Position numbers and translations under genes: made by a program. Below the pieces are notes generated by a model, which saw nothing but the letters and a program-made list of their open reading frames with translations, was not told the DNA's origin and searched no databases. From positions 41,912,001 to 41,976,000 of the forward strand of contig JAZHRO010000039.1 of assembly GCA_037157565.1 (NCBI GenBank): DNA of 64,000 nt, in the 5' to 3' direction. The stretch comes from Thalassia testudinum (Eukaryota > Streptophyta > Magnoliopsida > Alismatales > Hydrocharitaceae). Position 1 is the stretch's first letter, and the number at the start of each line of letters is the position of its first letter. Below, one piece after another: positions 1 through 11,860 of this stretch.

Positions 1-1569
1 ACGTACCCAAGAGACAACGCACCTCCACATCTTTCCTTCTCATTTCCATTTCATTCTCTTTCCAAGAGTTCTACTCCTAATTCCCCATAGGGTTCCAACT
101 CTTTTAACTTAGCACATTCAGGTTTCCCCCTTTTCGGTTTCACGTTCATACAACCCATATTCTCAATCATGTTCATTTATTCATAACAGGCAGCTGTTAA
201 AATCAATTTACATGCAGCTATTATTTCCTTTCCACAGTTTCCAAGACTGCAATATCTATATTCATTTCACTAGTTTTCTAGTCCTAGGATTCATGCCGTA
301 CCCTAGGATCTATCATTCAATCTAGTTTTCCAGTCCTATGATTCATGCAATACCCTAGGATCTATCATTCAATCTGGTTTCTCATTCCTAGGATTCATGC
401 AATGCCCTATGTTCTATTAATTGTTCCATAATTGTAACAAATTATGTTAATAATTTCTAAAGCCACTCTACCAGCTACAACGGAAGTACTGGAGGCGTGG
501 TCGGAAATCCCGCACGCCTCCGCAACCCCCGAGACTGCAATGGGATGGGGTCCTAACACAAGGATCAAACACAAGGAGTTTCTCATAACAGTATATAATT
601 ACTGTAGATGGGTAGAGGATTTTATTCTGAAAAGAACGCAACTCGAAACGCGGAAAACGGACTCCGAACGGGTCCTAAACGAGTCGAAAACGACGAAACA
701 GTCCAAAATCAGACGTCTGGAACCTCTTCCAGACGTCTTAAAAAGTGGGTTAGATGGTACCTTTGTTCTACGTAGTCTCTCAGACATCCAGAAGACTGCG
801 GGGGCGCCTGGCCTAGTTCCCAGACGTCCGATGGTCACCCCGGACGTCTGGAAGTCCTTCAAGTCGTCTGGCACTACAGCCAGACGTCTGACTCGCATTG
901 GGTGCGAATCTCAGAGCCTGCACGTACCCACCCATCATTCTCAGTACAACAAGTCGCAGAAAAGGATGAAGGACGAAAATAACCTACTTGCCAGACGTCT
1001 GGACAGTCCTCCAGACGCCTTCACCGTCGTCTGGCTGGAAGCCCAGACGTCTGATTCTGGAAAAATTTCCAGAATCAGAGTTCGACTCGCCCTCCACCCG
1101 CGACGCACGGCCACGCCGCGCCTCGTCCGCCTGCTGCTCGGGCTGCAGCAGCCCTCCCGCGTCACTCTGCGCCCACTGCTGCCCCGGCAAGCTCGAGCCC
1201 TCACGGTTGAGCGTCTCCTAACTCGCGCAACGCCTCCTCCCGCACACCCGCCGCAGCTACCGCTGCCGCCGCTCACTCACTCTTGCACTCTCGCACCAGC
1301 TGGAAGAGGAAGAAGGGAGCGGAGGGGACGAGAGTGAGGGAGAGGGAGAGGCCCTTTTTAAAGCCACGCGGGGAGAGAGAGAGGGGGGGCAGCGCCTACG
1401 CCCACAGAAGGAGAGGGAAAAAGAAGCATCTACAGGTCTGCACGTGCAGGTGTGCAGACGAAATCCACCGTGCCGCAGAAATTAAATCCCAGACGTCTGG
1501 AAGGGGTTCCAGACGTCTGGGCCATCTCCTAGACGTCTTAAAAGACGTCTTGAAGCCGCTTTCGTAACA
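1..1569 (-). mobile_element. Partial gypsy-type LTR, family E, inverted
   Basis: This stretch aligns by eye along its whole length with the complete solo LTRs at 34525-37211 and 44946-47661, so it is the same family. The window starts inside it, at a point matching about 46050 in the third copy. Read on the minus strand the LTR starts TGTTACGAAAG at 1569. Only one end is present, so I cannot tell a solo LTR from one end of a full element. The reading frames inside (for example 444-1337) are low-complexity translations of LTR DNA. The palindromes at 711-1553 lie in what would be U3. Confidence 0.85.
711..1553. repeat. CAGACGTCTG palindrome clusters in LTR E
   Basis: Motif starts (first A of AGACGTC, including degenerate copies) are at 711 and 731; at 782, 802, 822, 842, 862 and 882; at 993, 1013, 1025 and 1045; and at 1491, 1511, 1531 and 1543. 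The spacing is 20 bp throughout except for two 12-bp steps. Copies at 802, 862 and 1025 are degenerate but in register. The DNA between palindromes is not conserved, so this is not a simple tandem repeat. Confidence 0.9.
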
Positions 1570-3314
1570 GATCACCTTCGCAGACACAGTTGGCCACCTT
1601 ACGGCCAACTTCCATGTCCTCACCTTTGCAAAGAGGCTGAGGTGACGGATCGTGGTTCAACAACCGGGTTCGAGCTAACCCTCACAAGAATTCGGCTAGG
1701 CTCTTCAACCTTGGCTACTCGATTCTACCCTGACGATGCTGTCTAGCTCATCCAGGCAAGGGATCTCCCGAAGGAAGCGACAATCCTAAACAGGGAATGC
1801 ACATAAGCTCCACCAGCACAGCCCGCCTTAAGGCTCCCTCGTTAGGGATAGGTGCTCAGACGCTCCTGCAACGGGCACCTTTGCTTGACCCCCCATGTAG
1901 GACACGCAGCGAGTACCACCAAAGTCGGCCATATCCCAACCAGGGGATTTCCCAAGAGACCCAACCAAACGGATCCCAGATAGAGGGGCGCATCCCAACA
2001 CGAGGAGCTCCAAGTTCCCCCGATCCCCAATAAAAGGACTTGGGGCAACATCACCAAGGCAGCCTCAGCCCCTTCGCCCCCGGGCACAAAGAAAAAGGGC
2101 CCAAGCGACGCATACGGAGCTTGAGTACCTATCGAACTCCGCCCTAGCAAATCTCGTCAACAATCGACTCCTGAAGACGCGTAATGAACTAGGGCATCTC
2201 ACTTGAAAGCTACCAAGGCAAGCAGGGATTCTTCGCCCCCTCCTGCCACTTCGCTAGGAAAGTCGTTAAAAGGGAAGGCATTCACGACAATCACCCCAGG
2301 CCCAACTGTCCTACAAGGAATAAGTACTACACACCAAGTAGCCTTAACGCAACCTCTCGCCCAACAAGAGTGTGTCGCCCTCGCCTACTAAGGGGACTAC
2401 GTTTGTCCGCCCCAATATGCAAGTAAGGTGCGACCAAGGCACTGATTCCACCTACAGCTGATACGATTACCCCATGAACTAGGGGAAGAGTGGTGGACAG
2501 GGTGCCAGGTAGTTAGTCGGACCATGAAGACCCTAAGAGGATCCCCAAGGGTCACCCACCTGCGCCATCACAGACGCAAGCCATGCACGCCCGACCACTA
2601 CCTTGGATAGCCCTCTCCATAGGCATCCCATTCGGCCTCGCCAATAATCAGTCGGGAGGGAATAATGGGACAGGCCTCTATGCCAAGACATTCGAGCGAA
2701 TGAAGGGGAATAAGCTCAGGCTCTTAAAACACGGTTCACATAACTCGTGTGAGTAAAAAATCCCAAACAAAAAAATAGTTCCTCACACATGGCATACGAA
2801 CAATCCTAGATACAAGGAATGAAAAGGTCTCATCCTTTATGACAAACATCCACTGTTACATTCCCCATATTACCATCTCCGGCTAAATTACAGCTAAAAA
2901 AGAGATAAGATACTACAAAAAGAATGGTGGCATCATGACTTAGCGATTTCACCCTCGGTCTTCCAGGCTATTCGCACTCAGCAGAACAGGATGATAGTGC
3001 AGCAGTAAGACTAATAAGCCCTGCAGCTCCTGCCAGGCCCACCTAGAACGACTCCCCGATAGAAGCTGCCCCATCCTAGTCAAACTGCCATTCGCCTACG
3101 TCCATAGTAAGGATCAAGCTCCCAAGCCCCCTAGCCCTCTGCAGCAGAGGATTGTCCAACTTCCAGGATATGCACCTCCCACTGCAAGGGAATAGTGGCT
3201 GAACAAGGAGCCCGCCATCGGAACTGTAGGCGTTGATGGATAGCAACGACCGCTTGGGGCAATCGGGGCCGCCTAGAGGTGTGGAGTACCTCGCAATATA
3301 TCAGTGAGGTACCC
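1570..3314. other. Decayed repeat DNA, no gene recognised
   Basis: The region is GC-moderate and has short broken frames only (for example 1797-2033 and 2203-2391). Nothing translates to a domain I recognise. In composition it resembles 7214-9057, so the two may be halves of one decayed retrotransposon split by the AT-rich and AGCT-rich block between them. That link is inference. Confidence 0.4.
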
Positions 3315-4974
3315 TGATAAGTCCACTTTAGTGGACCATTATTTGGCCTAAGTACTCTTTAATTATGTGTTCTTAGTTTCTAATTGACTAGGAGTTGAAT
3401 GGTAATTCATCTTAGTCTACGTATAATTTTATACGCCAATTTTACAACATATGGTTATGATAATCTATTTGGTGGATGCAGGCTAGGTGCAAGAAACATG
3501 AAGGCATCATTCAAACATCCTGCGCTCAGATCAGATGTCTAAGAACCTCCACTTTTTAAGACGTCCAGAACATACCTTGGACGTTACTTGATGCGAAATT
3601 TGGCGTGTTTGTAAAAGTGGGTTTTTAACTCATTGTAACAAGCCAAATTGCATACGCTTTTAAATTTATATTCCTAGATAGGGGAGTATCTAGGGTCGTC
3701 CAAGGAGGCAAATTTGCAATTCAACTCTCTTCCTCAGAAAATAAATCTCAACTTTCTTTTTAGTATTTTAAATATATAATTTTTTCCAGTTTTGAAATGA
3801 TGAGGGTAAAATGCGAATTGCAACGGAAAAGTGATAACACCTAAAATTGCTAAGCTAAAACTTAAGAGATAAAAATGTCCACTACCTAAGCTCACTCTAG
3901 GCAAGTGGAGGCCTAGAGTAATTAGGGAGTGGAAGTGAAATAAGTGCTAGAACAAAGATAACAATTGCAGCAGGAAATTAAAAAGAAGGCAAATTAATTT
4001 AGCAGAATTTGTGTTCTTTTACAAAGACAAGTAGAGGAATGCTTCTACTAGAAACGGAAAATATAAAAGCAATAGAAGAAACACAAATCCTCTTGTAGAA
4101 TCTGGTGAAGAAGGGAGTCTTCTTGCTCCAAGCCTAGCTGCTCCTTGGCTTGAAAAGAGGGTCTCCTTCTTCTCCTTCCTTGAAATCTCCTCCAAGGTGG
4201 ATGCTCTCCACCTCAAGTCTTTCCTCCTAGGGTGGGCGTGCACCACCCTCAAGCTCTCCTCCAAGATGGCGTGGACCACCTTCAAGACCTCCTCCAAAGG
4301 TCTTCCTTGCCTGGCTCCTCCTCTGGCTGGCGTGGGCAAAAGAGAGAAGGGAAGAGGGGAAGGCACTAAGGGGATAGAATATCCCCTTAATCTTCTTCTT
4401 CTTCTTCTCTCTTGGGCGTGGACTTTAGGTAGAGTATGAGAGGAATGTTGCTAGCCAAGGATGGCTTGTAAGGTGGTGGGTGGTGGTCTTTTTATAGGGT
4501 AGGATGAGGGGTTAAGGTGACCCTTGAGATGGATGGCTAGGATGGGAAGATGGAGGTGGTTAGGTGATCCTAGGGCTAAGAAGAGTTGGCGCCAAGTAGG
4601 GGGGTGTGAAGGTGGCGGTTGTGGTGGTGAAGGACCACCTAAAGGTGGTGCCAACCATGAAAGATGCCTTGGTTTTGGCACCACCAAGAAGGCTTCTAGA
4701 AGGGGGATTATGTGGATGGTGGAGATGGGTTTAAGGGAAGATGTGTGGTGGAGATGAAGGGGGTTTTGGAGGGAAAAAGTGGTGCCAATAAGGAGGGTAG
4801 TTAGGGTGGTTTTGGCGCCACTTTGTAGTGTCTTTTGGAGGAAGTGGGTAGGCTAGGTTGGCACCAAGGTGAGGTGGAAGTAGGGTTAGCTTATGTGGAG
4901 ATTAGGCGGAGCTAGTTGGTGGAGTTGTTAGGTAGGGTTTTTAGGTGGTAAAAGCCAAGGGAGCTAGAGCATAG

Positions 4975-5060
4975 CTAGCTCCAACACCTCCTCCTCTACT
5001 CCACTATTAGCTAAGCTAGCTTAGCTAATAGTGGAGTAGAGGAGGAGGTGTTGGAGCTAG
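4975..5060. repeat. 86-bp perfect palindrome without spacer
   Basis: Two 43-bp arms meet between 5017 and 5018, where the centre reads AAGCTAGCTT. I checked pairing outward from the centre; it is perfect to 4975/5060 and first fails at 4974/5061. It would form a cruciform or a long RNA hairpin. One arm is a short CT-rich run ending in TTAGCTAAGCT. Confidence 0.95.
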
Positions 5061-5665
5061 GGTTTGGAGGGAGGAGCTAGATCTGAAGAATCTGGAGCTG
5101 AAGTGGAGCTGGCAGCTACTGAAGAGGTCAACATGGGGCTACTATAGCTGGCTTAGCTTGCTAGTTCTTTGCTAGCTACTAAGCCAAGCTAAAGTGAGCT
5201 GGCTTCTGTTGAATGGAGCTGAGGTGAGCTGGATCTAGTGCCCCCGGGGAGGATTGAGCTGGTTGAGTAGCTAAGGTAGCTTAGCTCAACCAAGTTGAGC
5301 TAAGCTAAGCTCCCGGGAGCAGGACTTGAGCTTCCTGAGCTGGGATGAATTCTTCTTTAGCTGGCTGGAGTTGAGTGGAGCTGGATGTAGCTGGATCTGA
5401 GCTGGGGTGAACTCCAGTCAACTCAGCTGAGCTAGCTAGAGCTCCCTGTAGACTAGTGGGAGCTGAGATGAGCTAGACTCAACTAAGTTGAGCTGGATCT
5501 AAGCTAACCTGAGCAAGGGTGAGCTAAGATGAGCTCTCTTGAGCTGCCATTCAGCTAAGATTAGCTTAATGGAGTTAGGATGAGCTAACCTTAGTCCAAG
5601 TGAGCTAGGTTCCAACTGTGGTGAGCTGGATCAAGCTGAGTTCCAGCTAGTCTGAGCTCCTCCTT
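5061..5665. repeat. AGCT-rich degenerate repeat field
   Basis: The tetranucleotide AGCT, mostly as GAGCTGG or TGAGCT, recurs every 10-25 bases for about 600 bp next to the 86-bp palindrome. It includes smaller snapbacks, for example GCTTAGCTCAAC-CAA-GTTGAGCTAAGC near 5279-5307. Copies are irregularly spaced and there is no conserved unit. No coding potential was seen. Confidence 0.85.
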
Positions 5666-5905
5666 CACCAGTTGCCTTCTTGAGTGCTAGGGTTTTAGGG
5701 ATCTGTATATCTATTCATCCCTAACACTCACAAAAACACATTAAAACAACAAGAAAAAATGCAATGCATGCCTAACCTAGTTAATGCCTAAATGCAGCCC
5801 AAAAACCTGTTTGCGGAGCAAAATCCTAAGAGCTAGGTTTGTTTTAATGCATAAGAATGATGATAAACTGGCATTTATCATTACCGCTAGGCTTATCTCG
5901 TCGTT

Positions 5906-5937
5906 CCAACCACTCGTGATCTTCGTCGAGTGGTTGG
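5906..5937. repeat. Short perfect hairpin
   Basis: Arms CCAACCACTCG and CGAGTGGTTGG (11 bp) surround a 10-base loop. Function is unknown; it is too short for a plant microRNA precursor by itself. Confidence 0.7.
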
Positions 5938-7213
5938 AGAAACTTTCGATCGAAGGAAAACAGAAGGAGTTTTTAAAAGGGGAGGGCTAGCCATCCGCCT
6001 GATCTTCTCATCCTTCTGCCTGGTGGGGATCCACCATCTCCATCACCGGCACCGTGGCCGAAGCGGATCCTATGGATCTAACTTGCACTGTGGCTCAAGT
6101 GATCTTCACCTTTTCACCGACTCTAGGCGTGCACGGTGGCAGCGAGCACATCGCCCTCACCCGCTTGCCATCAACAGCAACACCTTTCCTATCCCCATCT
6201 TCATTACCTTCAACTTCTCCACCTCTCAACACCACCACCTACAACTTCACCAAGTTAACCCAACCTCATCACCCCAACACAGCCACAACTGGCCACCATC
6301 TTCCTTTCCCACGCCAACACCACCACTTTCCTTCTCCATGCAAACCACAGCCCTCCACCGTCACCCCTTCCTCTTCTTCTTCTTCCTTCAACCCACCTCC
6401 TCTGCAACTTCTCCCAAGGGAACCCAAAGCTCCACGCACACAGTCTCCTCGACCGGCCTTCAACCTCGACTCCAAGTGCACCTAAGCACCCTTGCCGACC
6501 ACCTAGGCCACGCGCAACCACGCACGGCTCACTCGTGCAACCCACAGCAACATGTAGACACCTCGATGCCTTTGGCCTCCGATGCTCCAACCGACCACAT
6601 CCGACTATCATCAGCAGTGCCGCCAAAGCAAACCCCACGCTCCAGTGCACCTTCACCAGCAGCAGCTCCTCTGACGATCCTCCTTCGCATGTGCACAAAA
6701 GAGAGAGGAGAAATCCCCTATTTCTCCTCTCAATAATATTTACAAGCCCTGCCATTGTGAGAAGCACTATTAATTGATTTATCTCATTATTATATTAAGA
6801 TAGATTTGCATGAATATCCCAATGATTTATTCAAATTACGGATAGTTGCATTTGTCTCATGAATGATAGAGTATGGGATATTGGTTATAGGGAACGAGTT
6901 CTGTTTTGATCGATACTAACGGTGTTTGATAATACCAAGATCACGATTTATGTATTTCCATGGTGGCAATTTTGCATGTAACTTCCTATATTCCTAAATA
7001 ATTACATAGAATGATAACTTATGTTGAAAATGAATTGCACTAATTAGTATGCACATCCGTTGATATTCTCGAACAAACGAGGCACCACTCACTAATTTAA
7101 TAGGCTGATTTCTTCCTATAGAAACGACCTAACTATTTTCGTGGTTAAATTTTGAGTACTAAATATTTTGAAAAGGAATTTTCTACCACGCAACGTCGTG
7201 ATTCCACAAAGGA

Positions 7214-9057
7214 GTGACCTTCCCCCAGGCCCCGAGCGGCACCTCCACAGCCCAGTGCCCGGCAGGTTCTCCACATGAGATTGAAGGGGATGGCACCCCT
7301 AACGAAACGACCCCCGCCTTACCCCTGCTTTGGCCTGGAAGAGTTGATGCAAATGGCCTCCTCCCGCAAGGTGCCTCGCCAGATTCTCCCTGTGGGCACC
7401 TTAAGAGAGCTTGCCCTACCCCTTCTATGCTCCTGACTTACTTCCTATTAAACACCTCAGGAGCAAGACGACCCCTTCTTCTCGCCTCGCCACACAGGCC
7501 GCCCCCACTCAAGATAGGCCCCAGACCAAAAGAGGCCACCGCAGCATTCGAAATCGCCCCGCAAAGAAAATGCCAAAAGACTGTGCACAAAACAGGGCGG
7601 AATAAGCATGCAGAAGGGAGGATAAGCCACAACAACGCATTAAAGACTCAAGGCCCTTACCTCAACTCGTGTGTTGAGCGAGAACATGAAGAGGGGCTCA
7701 CCCCCATCCGAAGAGCCACACATAATCGTCCTTCGGCTGCTCCACCGAACACACTGAAGTTCGATAATGGAGCTCAGTTAAAGGAGAGAATGAAATATAA
7801 ATGTTCCTCCCCGCAATTGTTAAGTCCCTGAAGCATGACGAAAGAGGACGAGAGGCCATGAAAAGAAACTCACCACGGGCCTCTATTTATAGCCCCACCT
7901 CACAAGCACCCAAGGGCAGTGACGTCTTGGCATGCCTCCCCTGCAATTCGTGAGTTCCTGAGGAATCAAATCCCTCAAGGTACGGCACTAATTCCGTAGC
8001 AACATAACTACGCCAATAAATCCACCGGTCGGACCCCATGCGTTATTACATGCCGGACATTCAGATCGAAGTCATAAAAAGCTTATCACGCCTTTTCAAA
8101 TAGGCATGACGTTTTGGGCCACGATGTCTCATGGTGACACGAGTTAATACCCACCTTAGTGTCTCAATTTGGCCAATGCAGCCTCCTAAGGTTGGCATGG
8201 GCTCAGGCTCATGTGCCCCACGCCCAAGTAACGCTGCTTCCGAAGGTTGGCAAAAGCTCGGGCTTGGGCTCATATGTCCCACGCCTAAGTACTACCGAGT
8301 CCTAAGGTCATCACGGGCTCAGACTTATACACCCCATGCCTAAGTAACGCCGCCTCCTAAGGCTGGCACGGGCTCGGGCTCGTACACCTTAGGCCCAAGT
8401 AAGGCCACCTTCGAAGGCCGACACGGGCTCGGGCTCATACGCCCCACGCCCAAGTAAGGTCAACTTCGAAGGCTATCACGGGCTTGGGCTCAAATGTCCC
8501 ACACCCAAGTAACGCTATCTCCTAAGGTCGACACGAGATCGGGCTCATACGCCCCACGCCTAAGTAACGCCCCCTCCTAAGGATGGCTCGGGCTCGGGCC
8601 CATACACATCACGCCCAAGTAACGTCGGCATAGGCTCGGGCTCATACACCCCATACTCACCCAACGTTGCCTCCTAAGGTCGGCAGGAACTAGGGCTCAT
8701 TAGCCCCAAATTCAACAATTGCTGCCTCGTAAGGTCAGCACGAACTCAAGCTCGCATGCCCAACATTCAACCTCGGCACATGCCGCCTCCTAAGGCCGGC
8801 ATGACCTCAAGTCGATACGCCCCACGCTTAAGCAACGCCGCCTCCTAAGGCTGGTGCGAGCTAGGGCTTACGTGCCTCTAACAAGGGACCTCTTTCAAGC
8901 GACTGAAAGCAGGCAAAAGCCACCCAACTTCCCCACCATAAACATTCTTCCTGCTACAGCACAGTGGGAAGAACATCCGGGGCATCATCTACCACAGAGT
9001 TTTAGGCACTCTCATTACTCTCTCAACAGTTCACACTAGCTAGAGTGTGGGGGCATA
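7214..9057 (+). mobile_element. Internal region of a decayed LTR element
   Basis: The DNA lies upstream of a 403-bp LTR and ends in a purine-rich tract, GTGTGGGGGCATA, which would be the polypurine tract. The 205-residue frame at 7214-7831 shows no domain I recognise. The right half is a minisatellite. No gag or pol motifs were seen, so the element is non-autonomous or badly decayed. Confidence 0.45.
8150..8870 (+). repeat. Minisatellite with ~55-bp unit
   Basis: The unit reads roughly CCTAAGG...GGCACGGGCTCGGGCTCATACGCCCCACGCCCAAGTAA with variation. The CAAGTA/TAAGTA landmark falls at 8225, 8285, 8340, 8396, 8451, 8506, 8560 and 8616, a period of 54-60 and mostly 55. Units continue more degenerate to about 8870, some 12-13 in all. 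Confidence 0.85.
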
Positions 9058-9460
9058 TGATGAGGGGCAAAAATTACCCTCGGACCCAAAACTCCGCACA
9101 CACCCCGGTAGACGATCTGGCTACCCGACTACAGGGTAGACAGGCAGAAACGGTACCACCCATCCCGCCTAAGACTAGTCGGATCCCAACCGGAACCCGC
9201 CCAGTCCACAAATAGTCTAACAGTAGGAGTATTGGGGGCCATCAAGTGAGGGTTATAAATAGAGGGAAAGGCCCCCAGTGAAAAGGAGGGGGGGGGGGCA
9301 GATAGGGAGAGAAATCTTTGTAATTCCATAAATTCTAGTGCATAGTTGAGAGCACCATCCTCCCCCCAGGAATGCACCCCTTGCGATGGAATTGGGTCAC
9401 CAAATCCCTAATTTTCTTTGCACTTGCTTGATGATTGTCGATCTTACCTCTTGTGCGACA
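9058..9460 (+). repeat. 403-bp LTR (probable 3' LTR)
   Basis: It starts TGATGAGGGGC directly after a G-rich polypurine tract and ends TTGTGCGACA. It has a TATAAATA box at 9254-9261. The following five bases are GATGA. No upstream partner LTR with the same sequence was seen in the window, so pairing is unproven. Confidence 0.6.
9254..9261 (+). promoter_or_regulatory. TATA box in 403-bp LTR
   Basis: TATAAATA within GGTTATAAATAGAGGG, about 200 bp into the LTR, fits a retrotransposon U3 promoter. Confidence 0.6.
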
Positions 9461-9525
9461 GATGACAATGGCTAAGTAGGGTCTCTTACTCATATAAATC
9501 TTTTGGTGGCCTTTTGAGACTCATT

Positions 9526-9684
9526 ACTTATGAAAGTGATTTTTCACTTAGAATGTAGTTTTCACCTTTAAGTTTAAGATTTAGGATTTAGTGTTTAGGG
9601 AATCTAAACCCTAAATACTAAACACTAATCCTGAACCCAAAGGTCATAAATCACTTTCCAAGTTAAAAATCACTTTTCATAGGT
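9526..9684. mobile_element. Foldback (MITE-like) element
   Basis: The outer arms, TATGAAAGTGATTTTTCACTT on the left and the inverse of AAGTTAAAAATCACTTTTCATA on the right, pair with few mismatches. An inner pair is built on TTTAGTGTTTAGGG and AAACCCTAAATACTAAACACTA. The whole 159 bp can fold into one hairpin. The AAACCCTAAA inside is telomere-like in sequence but is a single copy. Confidence 0.6.
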
Positions 9685-9719
9685 CAAGAATAACTTTACA
9701 TAAGAGAATAACAACTTTG

Positions 9720-11449
9720 CATAAATGAAAAATCAAAATACACTGATATATTTTCAATAAGGGTATTTTAATTTTCAACGAGTGAAAAACCAACACACCA
9801 ATTGAAAATCAAAATATGCTGGTATGTTTTATTGAGAAGAAGATGCACGTTGCAAAACCCAAATAAGCACTAGAATTTTGGTCATAGGATTAAGATCTCA
9901 TGATGAAAACAAAAACCACCAAAAGAACTCACAATGGTTTCTTGGTGAGGCGACTAATAGTGATGTTACCAAAAGAAAATATTTCCGATCTAAAAAATGA
10001 AAATAAATCCCACAAAATCTTGAATACTATATTTAGAATGTGATCCCAACCCTTTGATATAGTAGTTAGTTAGAAATAAGCATTAAATAAGCATCAACTA
10101 ACCAAAATCGTTGTAAAGGCTTAGTAATCACGTTGTAACGAAGAGTATATACATTTGTAACAAATATACAATGCAGTTGTAATAAAATGAGGGAAAGTTG
10201 TAACAAATGTATGGGTGTATTGTAACAAACAGAACAATGAGAGTGTTCTAACACAAAAACTCATCTTGAGATATAAATACTTATCCTCATAAATTAATCT
10301 CTGTAATATAATTTCCGTCGGTTCCAACTTACCATTGAAAATGTTGTAATACAACAATTCACTTGGATATATATCCATAGTCTTGTAACTTGCAACTATG
10401 TAATACACATTCTATTGCTTGTTAAAAGACAAAAAAACGTACATTTTATGTAAAGGGTACTATGTAATATAAAAGACTGTCAAGCATTGTACAATTCATT
10501 ATGGCGTCGTGCAACTCTGTAATACATTTTCTATTAGTTCCCACATACTACTGAAATATGTTGTAATACAATACTTTGCTTAGATACATACCTATAGTCT
10601 TGTAACTTACAACTATGTAATACACATTCTCTCGCCTGCTAAAAGACAAAAGAAATATGCATTTCTTGTGGCAAGTACTGTGTAATACAAAAGACTATCA
10701 GGTGTTGTGCAACTCATTATGATGCTAGGTAACTTTGTAATATACCTTCCGACAGTTCTCACATAACACTGAAATATGTTGTAATATAACATTTCCCTTG
10801 GATAGATAAACTAGCATGTTGCAAAAATATTATATCTCATTCAAAAGAACAACAATAAATAAAGATGAGAGAAACCCAATGGTAAAGAAAATAGAGAGTC
10901 CAAAAATGAAACAAATAGATAAAAAATGAAAAATCAATGATTATGAAAGTGTGTAACAAACACGCTGCAAATTACATACCACGATTAAGAAAAGTTGCCA
11001 AAAGAGTAAAATAAGAGATATTTTAAAAACCATTAAGTGGTTTCATCAAGACTGCTGTGCGTATCAAATGGCTTAAATGATGTGCTCATTTAGATTTTTT
11101 TAGCACAGTACTCTCTGGATACATATCCTACACACACACACACATATATAGGGGGCGGATCCAAAGAGCATAGTGCCTAGAAAACTAAACTTGAGAACAA
11201 AATGTACATCATTGGATGTCAATTGTGTGATCCACAGAAATACTATCGATAATGAGTGAAGTAGTATTATAATAGCACTAAGATTTAGGAAAGCCAAGAT
11301 AATTCAAAATTAAACATAGTGGTAATTGATTGCATCCTAAAAAGAATAACGTAAAAGCATCTAATTAATTCTATCTACAATTATTGAAACTAGACATATC
11401 AATCCCTTGTTATATATAGCATTGATTTATATAACAAAAATAGATGATA
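9720..11449. other. AT-rich DNA with GTTGTAAC/GTAATACA repeats, no gene
   Basis: Scattered GTTGTAAC and TTGTAATACA words occur from 10110 to 10800, with direct repeats at 10318-10800. Similar GTTGTAACGA words reappear at 53395-53520, just beyond the other end of the CACTA element. I infer that this is the older DNA into which the CACTA element inserted. A short CA/TA microsatellite lies at 11131-11152. Confidence 0.5.
10318..10800. repeat. ~217-bp direct repeats, about 2.3 copies
   Basis: The landmark ATGTTGTAAT recurs at about 10341, 10558 and 10775. Each is preceded by a GTTC-CACAT-ACTGAAA type sequence and followed by CTTGTAACTT-CAACTATGTAATACACATTCT. The units differ by scattered substitutions. 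Confidence 0.75.
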
Positions 11450-11474
11450 CACTACAAGAAAAATCACCTTTGGC
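11450..11474. repeat. CACTA left terminal inverted repeat
   Basis: The CACTACAAGAAAAATC terminus pairs with 53303-53327 at 21 of 25 positions. Confidence 0.9.
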
Positions 11475-11477
11475 AAC

Positions 11478-11860
11478 GGTTAAAAACCGTCACCAAAAGT
11501 AACAAAACTGTCTCAAGTTGGCATCGCGGAAGGTTGCGAAGCGAATGGTCCTTCGCAATGGTTATTAATACTAACCGTCTCTAATAGTACCGACCCTATC
11601 TGTCGTGATTAGCTTTCTTTTGCGATGACTTATAACTATCTTTAAAACACTTTCGCAATGGTTATTAAATAATGGTCGCCAATTCATTATTGGCGACGAT
11701 TATTTGATAACCGTCTCTAAGTGTAATTTCGCCACGGTTGCATAAACATCACAAAAAATAGCCTGTAAGGAGGTGCAGGACATTTTGCTAACTGTCGCGA
11801 CAGTTTTACATCCGTCGCTAAAGGTACATTGGCAACGGTTATTATAGTAACTATCATCAA
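11478..11860. repeat. CACTA subterminal repeats, left
   Basis: There are short direct and inverted copies of GGCAACGGTT / CGCAATGGTTATTA / AACCGTC. In En/Spm elements such subterminal repeats bind the transposon-encoded TNPA-type protein; here that role is by analogy. Confidence 0.75.

Larger units (their letters stand above)
3315..7213. mobile_element. Probable LTR-type repeat, poorly bounded
   Basis: It begins TGATAAGTCCAC, followed by a short inverted repeat (GTCCAC ... GTGGAC) such as is seen at the start of the family-D LTRs in this window. A second TGATGATAAA start-like sequence with an internal inverted repeat lies near 5861. It holds the 86-bp palindrome, the AGCT-rich field and C-rich DNA at 5990-6700. 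No matching target duplication or second LTR was found. The frames at 5930-6736 and 6054-6485 are low-complexity Pro/Ser/Thr/His translations and are not called as genes. Confidence 0.35.

Noticed and set aside
444..1337. 297-residue open frame
   Set aside because: It lies in LTR E and recurs in altered form in the other E copies (36086-36631); no domain, and palindromes run through it.
5906..5937. microRNA precursor
   Set aside because: An 11-bp stem with a 10-base loop is too short, and flanks do not extend the pairing.
5930..6736. 268-residue open frame
   Set aside because: The Pro/Ser/His/Thr composition comes from C-rich DNA; overlapping frames on both strands are equally open and no motif is seen.
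9590..9640. Telomeric repeat (AAACCCTAAA)
   Set aside because: Single copies within a foldback element, and again at 26422; no tandem telomere array.
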